Origin: UBA4744 sp963717135
Lineage (GTDB): Bacteria; Actinomycetota; Acidimicrobiia; Spongiisociales; UBA4744
NCBI GenBank assembly: GCA_963717135.1
Contig: CAVQVN010000009.1
Coordinates: 1,488,001-1,552,000 of the forward strand
Direction: 5' to 3'
Length of the DNA: 64,000 nt
Of this stretch, positions 34,791 through 43,500 are shown piece after piece; the first letter of the stretch is position 1; every line of letters begins with the position of its first letter. The notes below the pieces were generated by a model that saw only the letters and a program-made list of their open reading frames with translations, did not search any database and was not told the origin of the DNA. The position numbers and the translations under genes were made by a program.

Positions 34791-35735
34791 ATGCCCAGAG
34801 CAGTCATCGCCATCGGCGGAAACTCACTGATCACCGACAAGGACCATCAAACCGTCCAGGATCAGTACCTGGCGGCCGGAGAAACCGATCACCACATCGC
34901 CCAGATGGTCAAAGCCGGATGGGACGTGGCGATCTCACACGGCAACGGTCCCCAGGTGGGATTCATCTTGCGCAGGTCAGAGCTCTCACGTCATGAGTTG
35001 CACGAGGTGCCACTAGACGTGTGCGGCGCCGATACGCAAGGGGCAATCGGGTACATGCTCCAGCAGAACCTGATCAACGACTTCCGGGCCATGGGGCTCG
35101 CCAAGCAGGTGGCCACCATCGTCACCCAGGTCGAAGTCAGCCCCGACGACCCCGCCATGCTCAACCCCTCGAAACCCATCGGCACCTTCTTCGACGCGGA
35201 AGAAGCCCAGGTCCGACAGGAACGGGATGGCTGGGCGGTGGTGGAAGACGCCGGTCGTGGCTGGCGCCGGGTGGTGGCCTCCCCCAAGCCCGTCCGGATC
35301 GTCGAAATCGACGTCATCCGCACCTTGATGGATGCAGGGGTGATCGTCATCGCGGTCGGGGGCGGTGGTATTCCGGTCGTCGCCGATGAGAACGGTGATC
35401 TGAGCGGGGTGGCGGCGGTCATCGACAAGGACCTGGCCTCGGCCGTCCTTGCCAAAGACCTCAACGCCGATCTATTGCTGATCTCCACGGCAGTCGAAAA
35501 GGTCGCTCTGCGATTCGGAACCCCCGAGCAAGAGTGGGTCGATCGGATGACCCTGTCCGAGGTCAAACAGTATCTGGCCGAGGGCACGCACTTCGCGGAA
35601 GGATCGATGGCACCCAAAATGCGGGCCGTCGTGCAGTTCCTGGAAGCGGGCGGCGACCGGGCCCTGATCACCAACCCCGAGAACATTGCCAAAGCGATTG
35701 CCGGCGATACGGGGACGTGGATCGTTCATGGCTGA
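34791..35735 (+). CDS. arcC: Carbamate kinase
   Basis: A 314-residue amino-acid-kinase-fold enzyme making ATP from carbamoyl phosphate and ADP. N-terminal AVIAIGGNSL, SHGNGPQVGFI, CGADTQGAIGYMLQQ, VGGGGIPV, DKDLASAVLAKDL and GSMAPKMRAVVQF are all standard. It lies between two PLP/carbamoyl genes and overlaps the next gene by 8 bp. With two carbamoyltransferases nearby it is the energy-yielding end of a carbamoyl-releasing pathway, equivalent to YqeA/ArcC in the E. coli purine cluster. Confidence 0.95.
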   Translation: MPRAVIAIGGNSLITDKDHQTVQDQYLAAGETDHHIAQMVKAGWDVAISHGNGPQVGFILRRSELSRHELHEVPLDVCGADTQGAIGYMLQQNLINDFRAMGLAKQVATIVTQVEVSPDDPAMLNPSKPIGTFFDAEEAQVRQERDGWAVVEDAGRGWRRVVASPKPVRIVEIDVIRTLMDAGVIVIAVGGGGIPVVADENGDLSGVAAVIDKDLASAVLAKDLNADLLLISTAVEKVALRFGTPEQEWVDRMTLSEVKQYLAEGTHFAEGSMAPKMRAVVQFLEAGGDRALITNPENIAKAIAGDTGTWIVHG

Positions 35736-37005
35736 TCATGTCACCGGACTCGTCTGTGTGATTTGTGGCACTGCATACCCGGCCGAGGAGGCCGGGTATG
35801 TGTGCCCGGATCACGGGAACGAGGGCATCCTCGACGTCCGGTACGACTACGACCTGATCGGCTCCCGAATCTCGCGAGAGTCGCTGCGCGACGAGCGCGA
35901 TCCAACAATGTGGCGGTATCGACCCCTGCTGCCGGTGGCCCGGGACGTTGAGGTTCCGCCGCTCACCGTTGGAGGAACTCCCACCTACGACGCTCCCCGC
36001 CTTGCAGAAGCGCTGGGGGTCGGCCGCGTCTGGGTGAAGGATGAGGGCCGCCAACCAACCGCCTCCCTCAAGGACCGGGCCAGTGCTATGGCCATCGTCA
36101 AGGCCCGTGAACAACGCGCCGAGGTGGTGACAACGGCCAGCACTGGAAACGCTGCCGCGGCCCTGAGCGGACTGTCGGCCAGCATCGGCCAGAAAAACGT
36201 GATCTTCGTCCCGGAGACCGCCCCTCAAGCCAAGATCGCCCAACTACTTGCCTACGGATCAACCGTGGCTCTCGTCAAGGGCACCTACGGCGATGCCTTC
36301 GATCTGTGCATGGCGGCCGCCGCCGAATTTGGCTGGTACAACCGCAACACCGGATTCAACCCCTACATGACGGAAGGCAAGAAGACCGCCGGCCTGGAGA
36401 TCCTCGAACAACTCGCCTGGCAAGTCCCCGACGCCATCTTCGTCAGCGTTGGCGACGGGTCGATCATCGGCGGCGTTCACAAAGCCGTGAAAGATGCGCT
36501 GGCGTTGGGATGGATCGATCACACCCCCCGCATCTACGGGGTTCAGGCGGCCGGCAGCGATTACCTGGTGCAGGCCTTCGAGAGCGGCGAGGATGTGCTG
36601 ACCAAGGCGCCAATCTCGGCAGATACCGTCGCCGACTCGATCAGCGCCGACCTCCCCCGCGACCGTATCAAGGCAATGGCCGCCGTTATCGAAACCGACG
36701 GTGCCTACCTGCGGGTCGGTGACGACGAGATCCTGGCCGCCGTGCCTCTTCTGGCCCGTGGGTCCGGCGTGTTCGCCGAGCCGGCCGGAGCTGCTGCCTA
36801 TGCCGGTCTGATCGCCGCCGTCGAGCGAGGCTTGATCGGACCCACCGATCGGGTCGTGGTCCTATCCACCGGCAGCGGTCTCAAGGACGTGGCATCCGCG
36901 ATGAAGGCAGTGGCTGCCGCCGGAACCGAGCCCATGGTGGTGGAACCGAATCTGGATGCGTTGAAAGAGGCAATGGGAGGGCAGCTGCGAGCTACTAGCG
37001 ACTAG
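35728..37005 (+). CDS. Threonine-synthase-like PLP enzyme with N-terminal zinc ribbon
   Basis: A 425-residue fold-type II PLP protein. An N-terminal zinc-ribbon-like segment (CVICGTAYPAEEAGYVCPDH) precedes the catalytic domain; the PLP Lys is in RQPTASLKDRASAMA and the phosphate loop follows (TTASTGNAAAALSG). I start at ATG 35728, overlapping arcC. The last residues (QLRATSD) are encoded by a heptamer-repeat array. Amino acid biosynthesis genes are absent nearby, so it may act as a lyase in the catabolic cluster, perhaps in place of YgeX (inference). Confidence 0.8.
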   Translation: MADHVTGLVCVICGTAYPAEEAGYVCPDHGNEGILDVRYDYDLIGSRISRESLRDERDPTMWRYRPLLPVARDVEVPPLTVGGTPTYDAPRLAEALGVGRVWVKDEGRQPTASLKDRASAMAIVKAREQRAEVVTTASTGNAAAALSGLSASIGQKNVIFVPETAPQAKIAQLLAYGSTVALVKGTYGDAFDLCMAAAAEFGWYNRNTGFNPYMTEGKKTAGLEILEQLAWQVPDAIFVSVGDGSIIGGVHKAVKDALALGWIDHTPRIYGVQAAGSDYLVQAFESGEDVLTKAPISADTVADSISADLPRDRIKAMAAVIETDGAYLRVGDDEILAAVPLLARGSGVFAEPAGAAAYAGLIAAVERGLIGPTDRVVVLSTGSGLKDVASAMKAVAAAGTEPMVVEPNLDALKEAMGGQLRATSD

Positions 37006-37066
37006 CTACGAGCCACGCGGAACAAAAGACGACTGATTACTGGCTACTGAGAACTGAGGACTAAAT
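36983..37066. repeat. Two heptamer arrays spanning a gene end and the next gene start
   Basis: AGCTGCG, AGCTACT, AGCGACT, AGCTACG, AGCCACG (36983-37017) run through the stop codon of the threonine-synthase-like gene. ACTGATT, ACTGGCT, ACTGAGA, ACTGAGG, ACTAAAT (37032-37066) end one base before the ATG of the next gene. No Shine-Dalgarno sequence remains. Confidence 0.9.
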
Positions 37067-37067
37067 C

Positions 37068-38531
37068 ATGATTGATCTCACCACCTACGAAAAGACACTG
37101 GCCTCGGCGGCCACCCGGGCCAAAGAACGCTCGATCCGCATTCCTACCTTCAAGCAGATGCGTGACCCCTCGCTCATTCCTGACTCAATCAAGCAGGAAC
37201 TCAAGTCGGTCGGGTTGTGGGATCTCGATCCACTGAATCTGTACCGGATTACCTGGCACAACGAGCCAACTCCCAGCGGCGGCGGCTACGGGCCGGTCAA
37301 TTACGTGGAGCTTCCTTCGGAGCTGACCGGCACCTCAGCCCGGATTCTCCTCCTCGAAGGCAAGTGGTTCCCGACCGGCGCCCACAAGGTAGGGGCGGCT
37401 TTCGGTTGCCTCGTCCCCCGTTTGGTCACCGGGCAATTCGATCCGGTCACCCAGAAAGCTGTGTGGCCGTCAACCGGCAACTACTGCCGGGGCGGCGCCT
37501 ACGACTCCCACCTCCTCGCTTGTGAGTCCGTGGCCATCCTCCCGGAGGGAATGAGCAAAGAGCGCTTCGAGTGGCTCAAGACGGTGGCCGGAGAAATCAT
37601 CGCCACTCCCGGGACAGAGTCGAACGTCAAGGAGATCTTCGACAAATGCAATGAACTGCGGGCCTCCGGCGAAGATCTGGTGATCTTCAATCAGTTCGAC
37701 GAATTCGGCAATTACCTGTGGCACTACGCCGTGACCGGACCGGCCATGGTCGAAGTGCTCGAGGCAGCTATGCGACCCGGCGACGAGTTTCGCGGTGTGA
37801 CCCTGACCACGGGCTCGGCCGGGACGATCGCCTCGGGCGACTATCTCAAGCAGCTCTATCCCAACTCGAAGATTGCGGCCGGGGAAGCCATCCAGTGCCC
37901 GACCATCCTCTACAACGGCTTCGGCGAGCATCGCATCGAAGGTATCGGCGACAAGCACATCCCCTGGATCCACAACGCCAAGAACACGGACATGGCCATA
38001 GGACTCGACGACGAGGCAACCATTGCGCTCACCCGGCTCTTCAACGAACCGGCCGGCTCTGCCTATCTGGCAGATCAGGGAGTCGCACCAGAGCTGATTG
38101 AGAAGCTGCCGCTGCTCGGTATTTCCGGGATCGGCAACATGCTCATGGCCATCAAGATGGCCAAGTACTACGAGATGGGCTCCCAGGATGTCATCATCAC
38201 CGTCGGGACCGACTCCATGGAGATGTACGGCAGTCGTCTCCGTGAGCTCAACGAGGAGCGGGGAGAGTTCACCACCCTCGACGCCGCTGCTGCGTACCAC
38301 CGTTACCTGCTGGGACAGGGTGTCGATCACGTGCAGGAACTCGGCTACTACGACCGCAAGCGGGTCCACAACCTGAAGTACTACACCTGGGTCGAACAGC
38401 AAGGCAAGACCTACGAGGAGATCCAGGCTCAGTGGTACGACCCCGACTATTGGACGGCGATCCAGGCGATGGTCGAACCGATCGACGAGCTGATCGTGGC
38501 GTTCAACGAGCGGGTCGCCGGTTTGGGTTAG
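37068..38531 (+). CDS. TrpB-like PLP-dependent enzyme of unknown reaction
   Basis: A 487-residue fold-type II PLP protein. The Schiff-base Lys is in WFPTGAHKVGAAFG (compare TGAHK of tryptophan synthase beta), and the phosphate-binding loop is TTGSAGTIASGDYL around residue 245. It carries unusual extra segments (YCRGGAYDSHLLACES; a C-terminal helical region after 400) and is about 90 residues longer than TrpB. There is no trpA. Position between a second PLP enzyme and glutamate dehydrogenase in the purine-type cluster suggests an ammonia-releasing lyase. I do not recognise its exact function. Confidence 0.75.
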   Translation: MIDLTTYEKTLASAATRAKERSIRIPTFKQMRDPSLIPDSIKQELKSVGLWDLDPLNLYRITWHNEPTPSGGGYGPVNYVELPSELTGTSARILLLEGKWFPTGAHKVGAAFGCLVPRLVTGQFDPVTQKAVWPSTGNYCRGGAYDSHLLACESVAILPEGMSKERFEWLKTVAGEIIATPGTESNVKEIFDKCNELRASGEDLVIFNQFDEFGNYLWHYAVTGPAMVEVLEAAMRPGDEFRGVTLTTGSAGTIASGDYLKQLYPNSKIAAGEAIQCPTILYNGFGEHRIEGIGDKHIPWIHNAKNTDMAIGLDDEATIALTRLFNEPAGSAYLADQGVAPELIEKLPLLGISGIGNMLMAIKMAKYYEMGSQDVIITVGTDSMEMYGSRLRELNEERGEFTTLDAAAAYHRYLLGQGVDHVQELGYYDRKRVHNLKYYTWVEQQGKTYEEIQAQWYDPDYWTAIQAMVEPIDELIVAFNERVAGLG

Positions 38532-38584
38532 GTTTACCTACGACGGCCCCATGAGGACCGAACAGAGCGGAGAAAGGCATCAAA

Positions 38585-39928
38585 GTGTCTGAGACTGTCG
38601 CGGAGTTCATGGATCGGGTAATAGCGCGCAGCCCGGGAGAGAACGAGTTCCACCAAGCGGTTCACGAGGTCATCGAGTCGATCTGGCCGGTGATGGACCG
38701 GCATCCCGAATTCCGGAACGCCAACATCCTCGACCGGATGGTCGAGCCCGAGCGGGTGATCATGTTCCGAGTTCCCTGGGTAAACGACGAGGGTCGTGTC
38801 CAGGTCAATCGAGGCTATCGGATTGAGATGAGCAGCGCCATCGGCCCCTACAAAGGTGGCTTACGGTTCCATCCATCGGTGAACCTGGGGGTGCTCAAAT
38901 TCCTTGCTTTCGAGCAGGTCTACAAGAACGCCCTCACCACCCTCCCGATGGGAGGAGGAAAGGGTGGCTCCGACTTCAATCCCAAGGGCAAGAGCGACGG
39001 TGAAGTCATGCGCTTCTGTCAATCGTTCATGAACGAACTCTTCCGCCATATCGGAGATCGAACCGACATCCCCGCTGGAGATATCGGCGTCGGCGCCCGG
39101 GAAATCGGGTTTCTCTTCGGTCAATACAAGAAACTGGCAAACGAATTCTCGGGGATCCTCACCGGTAAGAGAATGGAGTGGGGGGGCAGTCTCATCCGGC
39201 CCGAGTCGACCGGATACGGGACTATCTACTTCGCCGAGGAGATGCTCAAGACCCGCGATGATTCCATTCTGGGCAAGACCTGTCTGGTATCGGGGTCCGG
39301 CAACGTTGCCCAGTATGCGGTTGAGAACATCCTGCGGTTGGGCGGCAGGGCAGTCACGCTGTCCGACTCGAGCGGGTTCATCTATGACAAAGACGGCATC
39401 AACCACGAAAAGCTGGAGTGGGTCAAAGACCTCAAGAACGTCCGGCGCGGCCGGATCGCCGAATACGCCGACCAGTTCAATGCCGAGTACTACCCGGACC
39501 AAAGACCGTGGGCGGTCGAAGGCGCCGAATGCGCCTTCCCCAGCGCCACCCAGAATGAGCTGAGCGGCGAGGATGCCAAACAGTTGCTGGCCAACGGCGT
39601 GTATGTGGTCGCCGAAGGGGCCAACATGCCGTCCGAGCCGGAGGCCGTGCAGCAGTTCGTCGAACAGAAGATCCTTTTTGGGCCGGGCAAGGCCGCCAAC
39701 GCCGGTGGCGTAGCCACCAGCGGTCTGGAGATGGCCCAAAATGCCGTGTTCAGCAACTGGACCCGGGACGAGGTCGACCAGCGGTTGCTGATGATCATGA
39801 TCAACATTCACCGCAGCTGCCAGGAAGCAGCCGAACACTACGGAACCCCAGGAAACTACGTCAACGGGGCCAACATCGCCGGCTTCCTCAAGGTGGCGAA
39901 TGCGATGCTGGACCAGGGCGTTGTGTGA
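38585..39928 (+). CDS. gdhA: Glutamate dehydrogenase (NADP-type, hexameric)
   Basis: A 447-residue enzyme interconverting glutamate and 2-oxoglutarate plus ammonia. The substrate Lys lies in LPMGGGKGGSDFNPKGKSD, the catalytic Asp region in DIPAGDIGVGAREIGFLFGQY, and the cofactor GSGNVAQYAVENIL starts the Rossmann domain. Length and the EWGGS-like signature fit the 450-residue GdhA class. It starts at GTG 38585 with AAAGG. In this operon it would capture or release the ammonia freed by the PLP and ring-opening enzymes. Confidence 0.95.
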   Translation: MSETVAEFMDRVIARSPGENEFHQAVHEVIESIWPVMDRHPEFRNANILDRMVEPERVIMFRVPWVNDEGRVQVNRGYRIEMSSAIGPYKGGLRFHPSVNLGVLKFLAFEQVYKNALTTLPMGGGKGGSDFNPKGKSDGEVMRFCQSFMNELFRHIGDRTDIPAGDIGVGAREIGFLFGQYKKLANEFSGILTGKRMEWGGSLIRPESTGYGTIYFAEEMLKTRDDSILGKTCLVSGSGNVAQYAVENILRLGGRAVTLSDSSGFIYDKDGINHEKLEWVKDLKNVRRGRIAEYADQFNAEYYPDQRPWAVEGAECAFPSATQNELSGEDAKQLLANGVYVVAEGANMPSEPEAVQQFVEQKILFGPGKAANAGGVATSGLEMAQNAVFSNWTRDEVDQRLLMIMINIHRSCQEAAEHYGTPGNYVNGANIAGFLKVANAMLDQGVV

Positions 39929-39940
39929 TCAGGAGGCGTC

Positions 39941-40333
39941 ATGAGGAAAGACATTGGATACTTCGAAGGGACTGATTCGACGCTGCTGACCGCCCTGGTG
40001 TGTGAGGGCTACGACACCATTCCGGTCTCGAACGGCTATGACAACCACGGTCGCCACGTGCAGTTGATAAACCATGAGAACAAACCCGATATTCTCATCG
40101 GCTACGTCCACAAGGTCTTTGCCCCCGATGACGGCGACCCCAATTACACGACCTATCAGCAGATCTTCCATACCTGCAAGACCTACGGAGTACCCGTACT
40201 GCTAGAGGTGCCAACCGCGCTGCAGGACAAGGCCAGAGCGCTGTTCGAGGGAGTTCCCGACGTCGTGCAATTTGTCGACCCGGCCGACATGCTGCAAGTG
40301 GCGAAAGGCATCCTCGGCACCCCCGAGAAGTAG
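39941..40333 (+). CDS. Uncharacterised 130-residue protein in the purine-type operon
   Basis: I do not recognise this protein. It has a strong GGAGG site and follows gdhA by 12 bp, so it is a real, co-transcribed gene. Predicted features: short alternating strand/helix pattern, no membrane segment, no Cys pair motif; residues 1-40 (MRKDIGYFEGTDSTLLTALV) look like the first strand-loop-helix of a Rossmann-type fold and residues 95-125 like a closing helix. Its length and the phrases VSNGYDNHGRHV and DILIGYVHKVF suggest a small nucleotide- or ligand-binding subunit or regulator. It ends at a repeat cluster. Confidence 0.8.
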   Translation: MRKDIGYFEGTDSTLLTALVCEGYDTIPVSNGYDNHGRHVQLINHENKPDILIGYVHKVFAPDDGDPNYTTYQQIFHTCKTYGVPVLLEVPTALQDKARALFEGVPDVVQFVDPADMLQVAKGILGTPEK

Positions 40334-40354
40334 GGCTCGCCTCGCTCGCATTGG

Positions 40355-40389
40355 GAAGTCTCAGCTTCGAAGTGGAAGGTTCAAGTCAC
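40355..40389. repeat. Heptamer-like array, GAAGTNN class
   Basis: GAAGTCT, CAGCTTC, GAAGTGG, AAGGTTC, AAGTCAC in 7-base register, between the convergent unknown gene and ygfK. It is preceded by the GCTCGCCTCGCTCGC word and followed by a C-rich palindromic element. Confidence 0.65.
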
Positions 40390-40409
40390 GCCATCGAGCG
40401 GGATCTGCC

Positions 40410-40525
40410 CGAATTCGCGCCTCCCCCCTGACGAGCGAGGCTCGTCGGCAAGGGAGGAGTGTCCGAGCGCCGCGAGGACGAGGGGGGGTTGGTTCCCGCC
40501 CAGCCTTCGGGTCGCCGGGCGGCCC
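40410..40525. repeat. C-rich palindromic element, copy 5
   Basis: About 115 bp: CGCCTCCCCCCTGACGAGCG, AGGCTCGTCGGCAAGGGAGG, a GAGCGCCGCGAGGACGAGG stretch, a G-run and GGCGGCCC. It is more diverged than the other copies, but keeps opposed C/G runs and the GAGCGAGGCTCG hairpin. It covers the 3' end of the unknown-gene operon. Confidence 0.6.
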
Positions 40526-40530
40526 GGTTC

Positions 40531-43500
40531 CTACTCCTCGTACCCGGGGTGATCGACCTTGGTGCCGCCCGGCCCCGACATGGCCGGCAGGTGTCCCATC
40601 GAACTCTGCAAACCACTGAGCAGCACGAACATGTCGGCCGCCGGGCTCAACGAAAGCGCCTGGCCTCCAACGGTGCCGTCACCGACCGTTGCCTCCAACA
40701 ACTCGAACGATCCGACGTCGAGACGGGCCGAGAACGACGGTGACGAGTACTCCACAGCACCATTGACGGACAACCGGTGCGTCTCTCCCCTCCAGCGACC
40801 TTCAATAGATCCGTCGGCGAACACCATGAAGGCGTTGTCCTTCTCGGCTTCGAAATCGCCGCGATCCAGGTAGAGCCGTGGCTTGTCCCTATAAGGATCA
40901 CCGGAGGTCGGACAAGCCGTGGTGCAGTTGCCGCATTCGTTGCAGAAGTCGGTCAACACGGCAATCTGCAAAGTCTGAGCCGCCCGATAGGCGTGTTTTT
41001 CGCCGGCCACCACCGTCGCGCCGTCGACGGTGAGCGCCGGCAGTGCAGCCGCAAAAGGCTCCATCTCGTAGGTCATCAACGCCATGTTCGGGCACACGCC
41101 CACACAGAGGCTGCAGATCTCGTGACAGTCCAGGCAACGGCTCGCCTCTGCCATGGCTTCCTCCGCCGTGAATCCCAGCACGGTCTCTGCAAAGCCGAGG
41201 CGCTCGTCTAGAGGAGAGAAGCTGATCGGAACCCGATATTCCCGGCGTGATCGCCGGACGACCATCTCATGAAGGTCGACCCGCGCCGGTGCTTCTTCAT
41301 TGCTGTCCGGCGTCTCACCGTGCGCGGCGATGATGGCCGCGGCCACGGCTTTGCCATCGGCGGCGGCCTTGACAATCGATGACGGACCGTCGGCCGCCAC
41401 GTCACCGCCCGCGTAGAGGCCCGGAATCGACGACTCGAAGGTGAACGGGTCGACTTCGATATAACCCCGCTTGGTGAGAGCCGGTTGCTCATCACCGAAG
41501 AAGTCCAGCACCGAATGCTGACTGATCGCCAGGATCAGAGTGTCGAGAGGGATCTCGAACTCCGAGCCCGCAACATCATGGGGGATCTTTCGCCCGGAAG
41601 AGTCACGGTCACCGCGATATTCGGTCTTCGTGCAAATCAGACCGGCGAGTTTGCCGTCCTCGATATGCAGGGCGTGCGGCGCGGCCAGTTCGACTATCTC
41701 CACTCCCTCTGCCTTGCAAGCGTGGATCTCTTCGGGGTCGGCCGGCATCTGATCGATGGTGCGCCGGTAGATGAGCAACGCCTCGTCGGCACCCACCCGC
41801 AGAGCCGAGCGGACGGCATCCATCGCGGTGTCGCCCGCCCCGATGACGCCCACCCGGGAGCCGATGGCTACCGGATCATTCTCCCGAACACTGCGGAGAA
41901 AGAGGAGAGCATCCATGACGCCTTCCGAGTCTTCACCCTCGACGTTGAGGCGTTTGGCGAGCTGGGCCCCTACCGCGACGAAGATCGTCTCGAATCCGTC
42001 GGCGCGCAGGTCGTCGAGAGTGAAGTCCACCCCGGCGGTCTGGCCGTAGCGTATCTCCACGCCCAGTTCCTCCAGGATGGCCATATCTTGATCGATTTTG
42101 GCTTGGGGCAGCCGATAGGCGGGGATGGCACCTCCCACCATGCCCCCGGCGTAGGGATGCGCCTCGAAGATCGTGACCGTGAACCCGGCGTAGCCGAGCG
42201 CCTGGGCAGCGGAAAGCCCGGCCGGTCCGGCGCCGATGATGGCCACCTTGGGGCCTCCCCCCGGCTTCTTCCGGAACATCACCGGCTGTTGTTCGTGGTC
42301 CATGATGAACCGCTTGATGTGCCGGATGGCCAGCGGTTGATCGAGGTGGGTTCGAATGCAGGTGTTCTCACATAGGTGGTCGCACACTTGACCGAGAATC
42401 GACGGCAGCGGGTTGTCCTCTCGCGTGAGCTTGACTGCTTCGAGGAAATCGCCGTTCCGCACCGCGTTCATGTATTGCGGGACTTTCTGATCGACCGGAC
42501 ACTCGTCGAGACAGGGAGCTTCGATGCAGTCGAATAGGCCCAGCTTGCGGGACGTCTTGGATCGGTCGGTGCGGAAGGACTCCTTCTCATACCGCCAATC
42601 GCGGCGGGTCTGCTCGGCGTAATGGCGCAAGTTGAGTCGGGCCAGCACCTTGACGACCAGGTCGATCAGTTCCCCGGTGCGGCCCTCATCAAAGCCGTGC
42701 GAGCTTGCCCAGGCGGCCACCCGTTCGACCACCGGCCCCTCGGCATTTGACAGACTCTCTGCCAGCGAGGCGCATTCGTCGGCGCCGAGGGCCAATCCGC
42801 TGTCGGTCAGCGAAGACCACCGGAGCAGGGGCACAAACTGGTCATAACCCTCCCGGGAGATAGCCGTGCGAGCGACGAAATCGGTCATGTCGACCGCTCC
42901 TACCGACTCGATGGCGCGATCAAGGTTCTCCATGTACTGCAGCATGCGCAGATATCCGCCCGTCTTGAGCAGGTCGGAACACACGGTCACGGTCTTCATA
43001 CCAGCCGCCAGCAGGTCTGCAACGTTGAAGCAGTCTGCTCCCCCGGCGAAGGAGAGCATCAGGTCGCCACGAAAATCTTCACTGATCCTGGCGGCCAGGT
43101 TGGCGGTGACCGGATGGAGGGCTCGCCCGGACATGTACATCATCTCGTCGCGGTCGAATACCGTCCGCCAGTTGTCGACTTCCAACGTGTTGGACAGCTT
43201 CAGCCCAAATTTCCGGTCGTTATCTGCGGCGATTCGTCGAAGATTGTGGAACATCGGCACGGCATCGACATATTTGAGGTCGTGGCCGAACGCTTCGTCG
43301 GGAACCGGAATGTCCCCGAAAGCCAGATCATCGTTGATGATCTTCCGAACCCGATCGGCACCCAGGAGCGTCGGGTTGCACTTCACCGACGTATGCAGCT
43401 TCCGCTCTTCCAGGAGGTAGTGAGTGATCTTCTCGATTTCGTCGGGAGGGCACCCATGCATGGTCGAGAGGGTGATCGTGTCGGAGATCAGCGCCGGGAT

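Noticed and set aside
492..40530. Repeat arrays as CRISPR
   Set aside because: Units are 7 bp and contiguous, without 25-40 bp repeats or unique spacers, and no cas genes are present.
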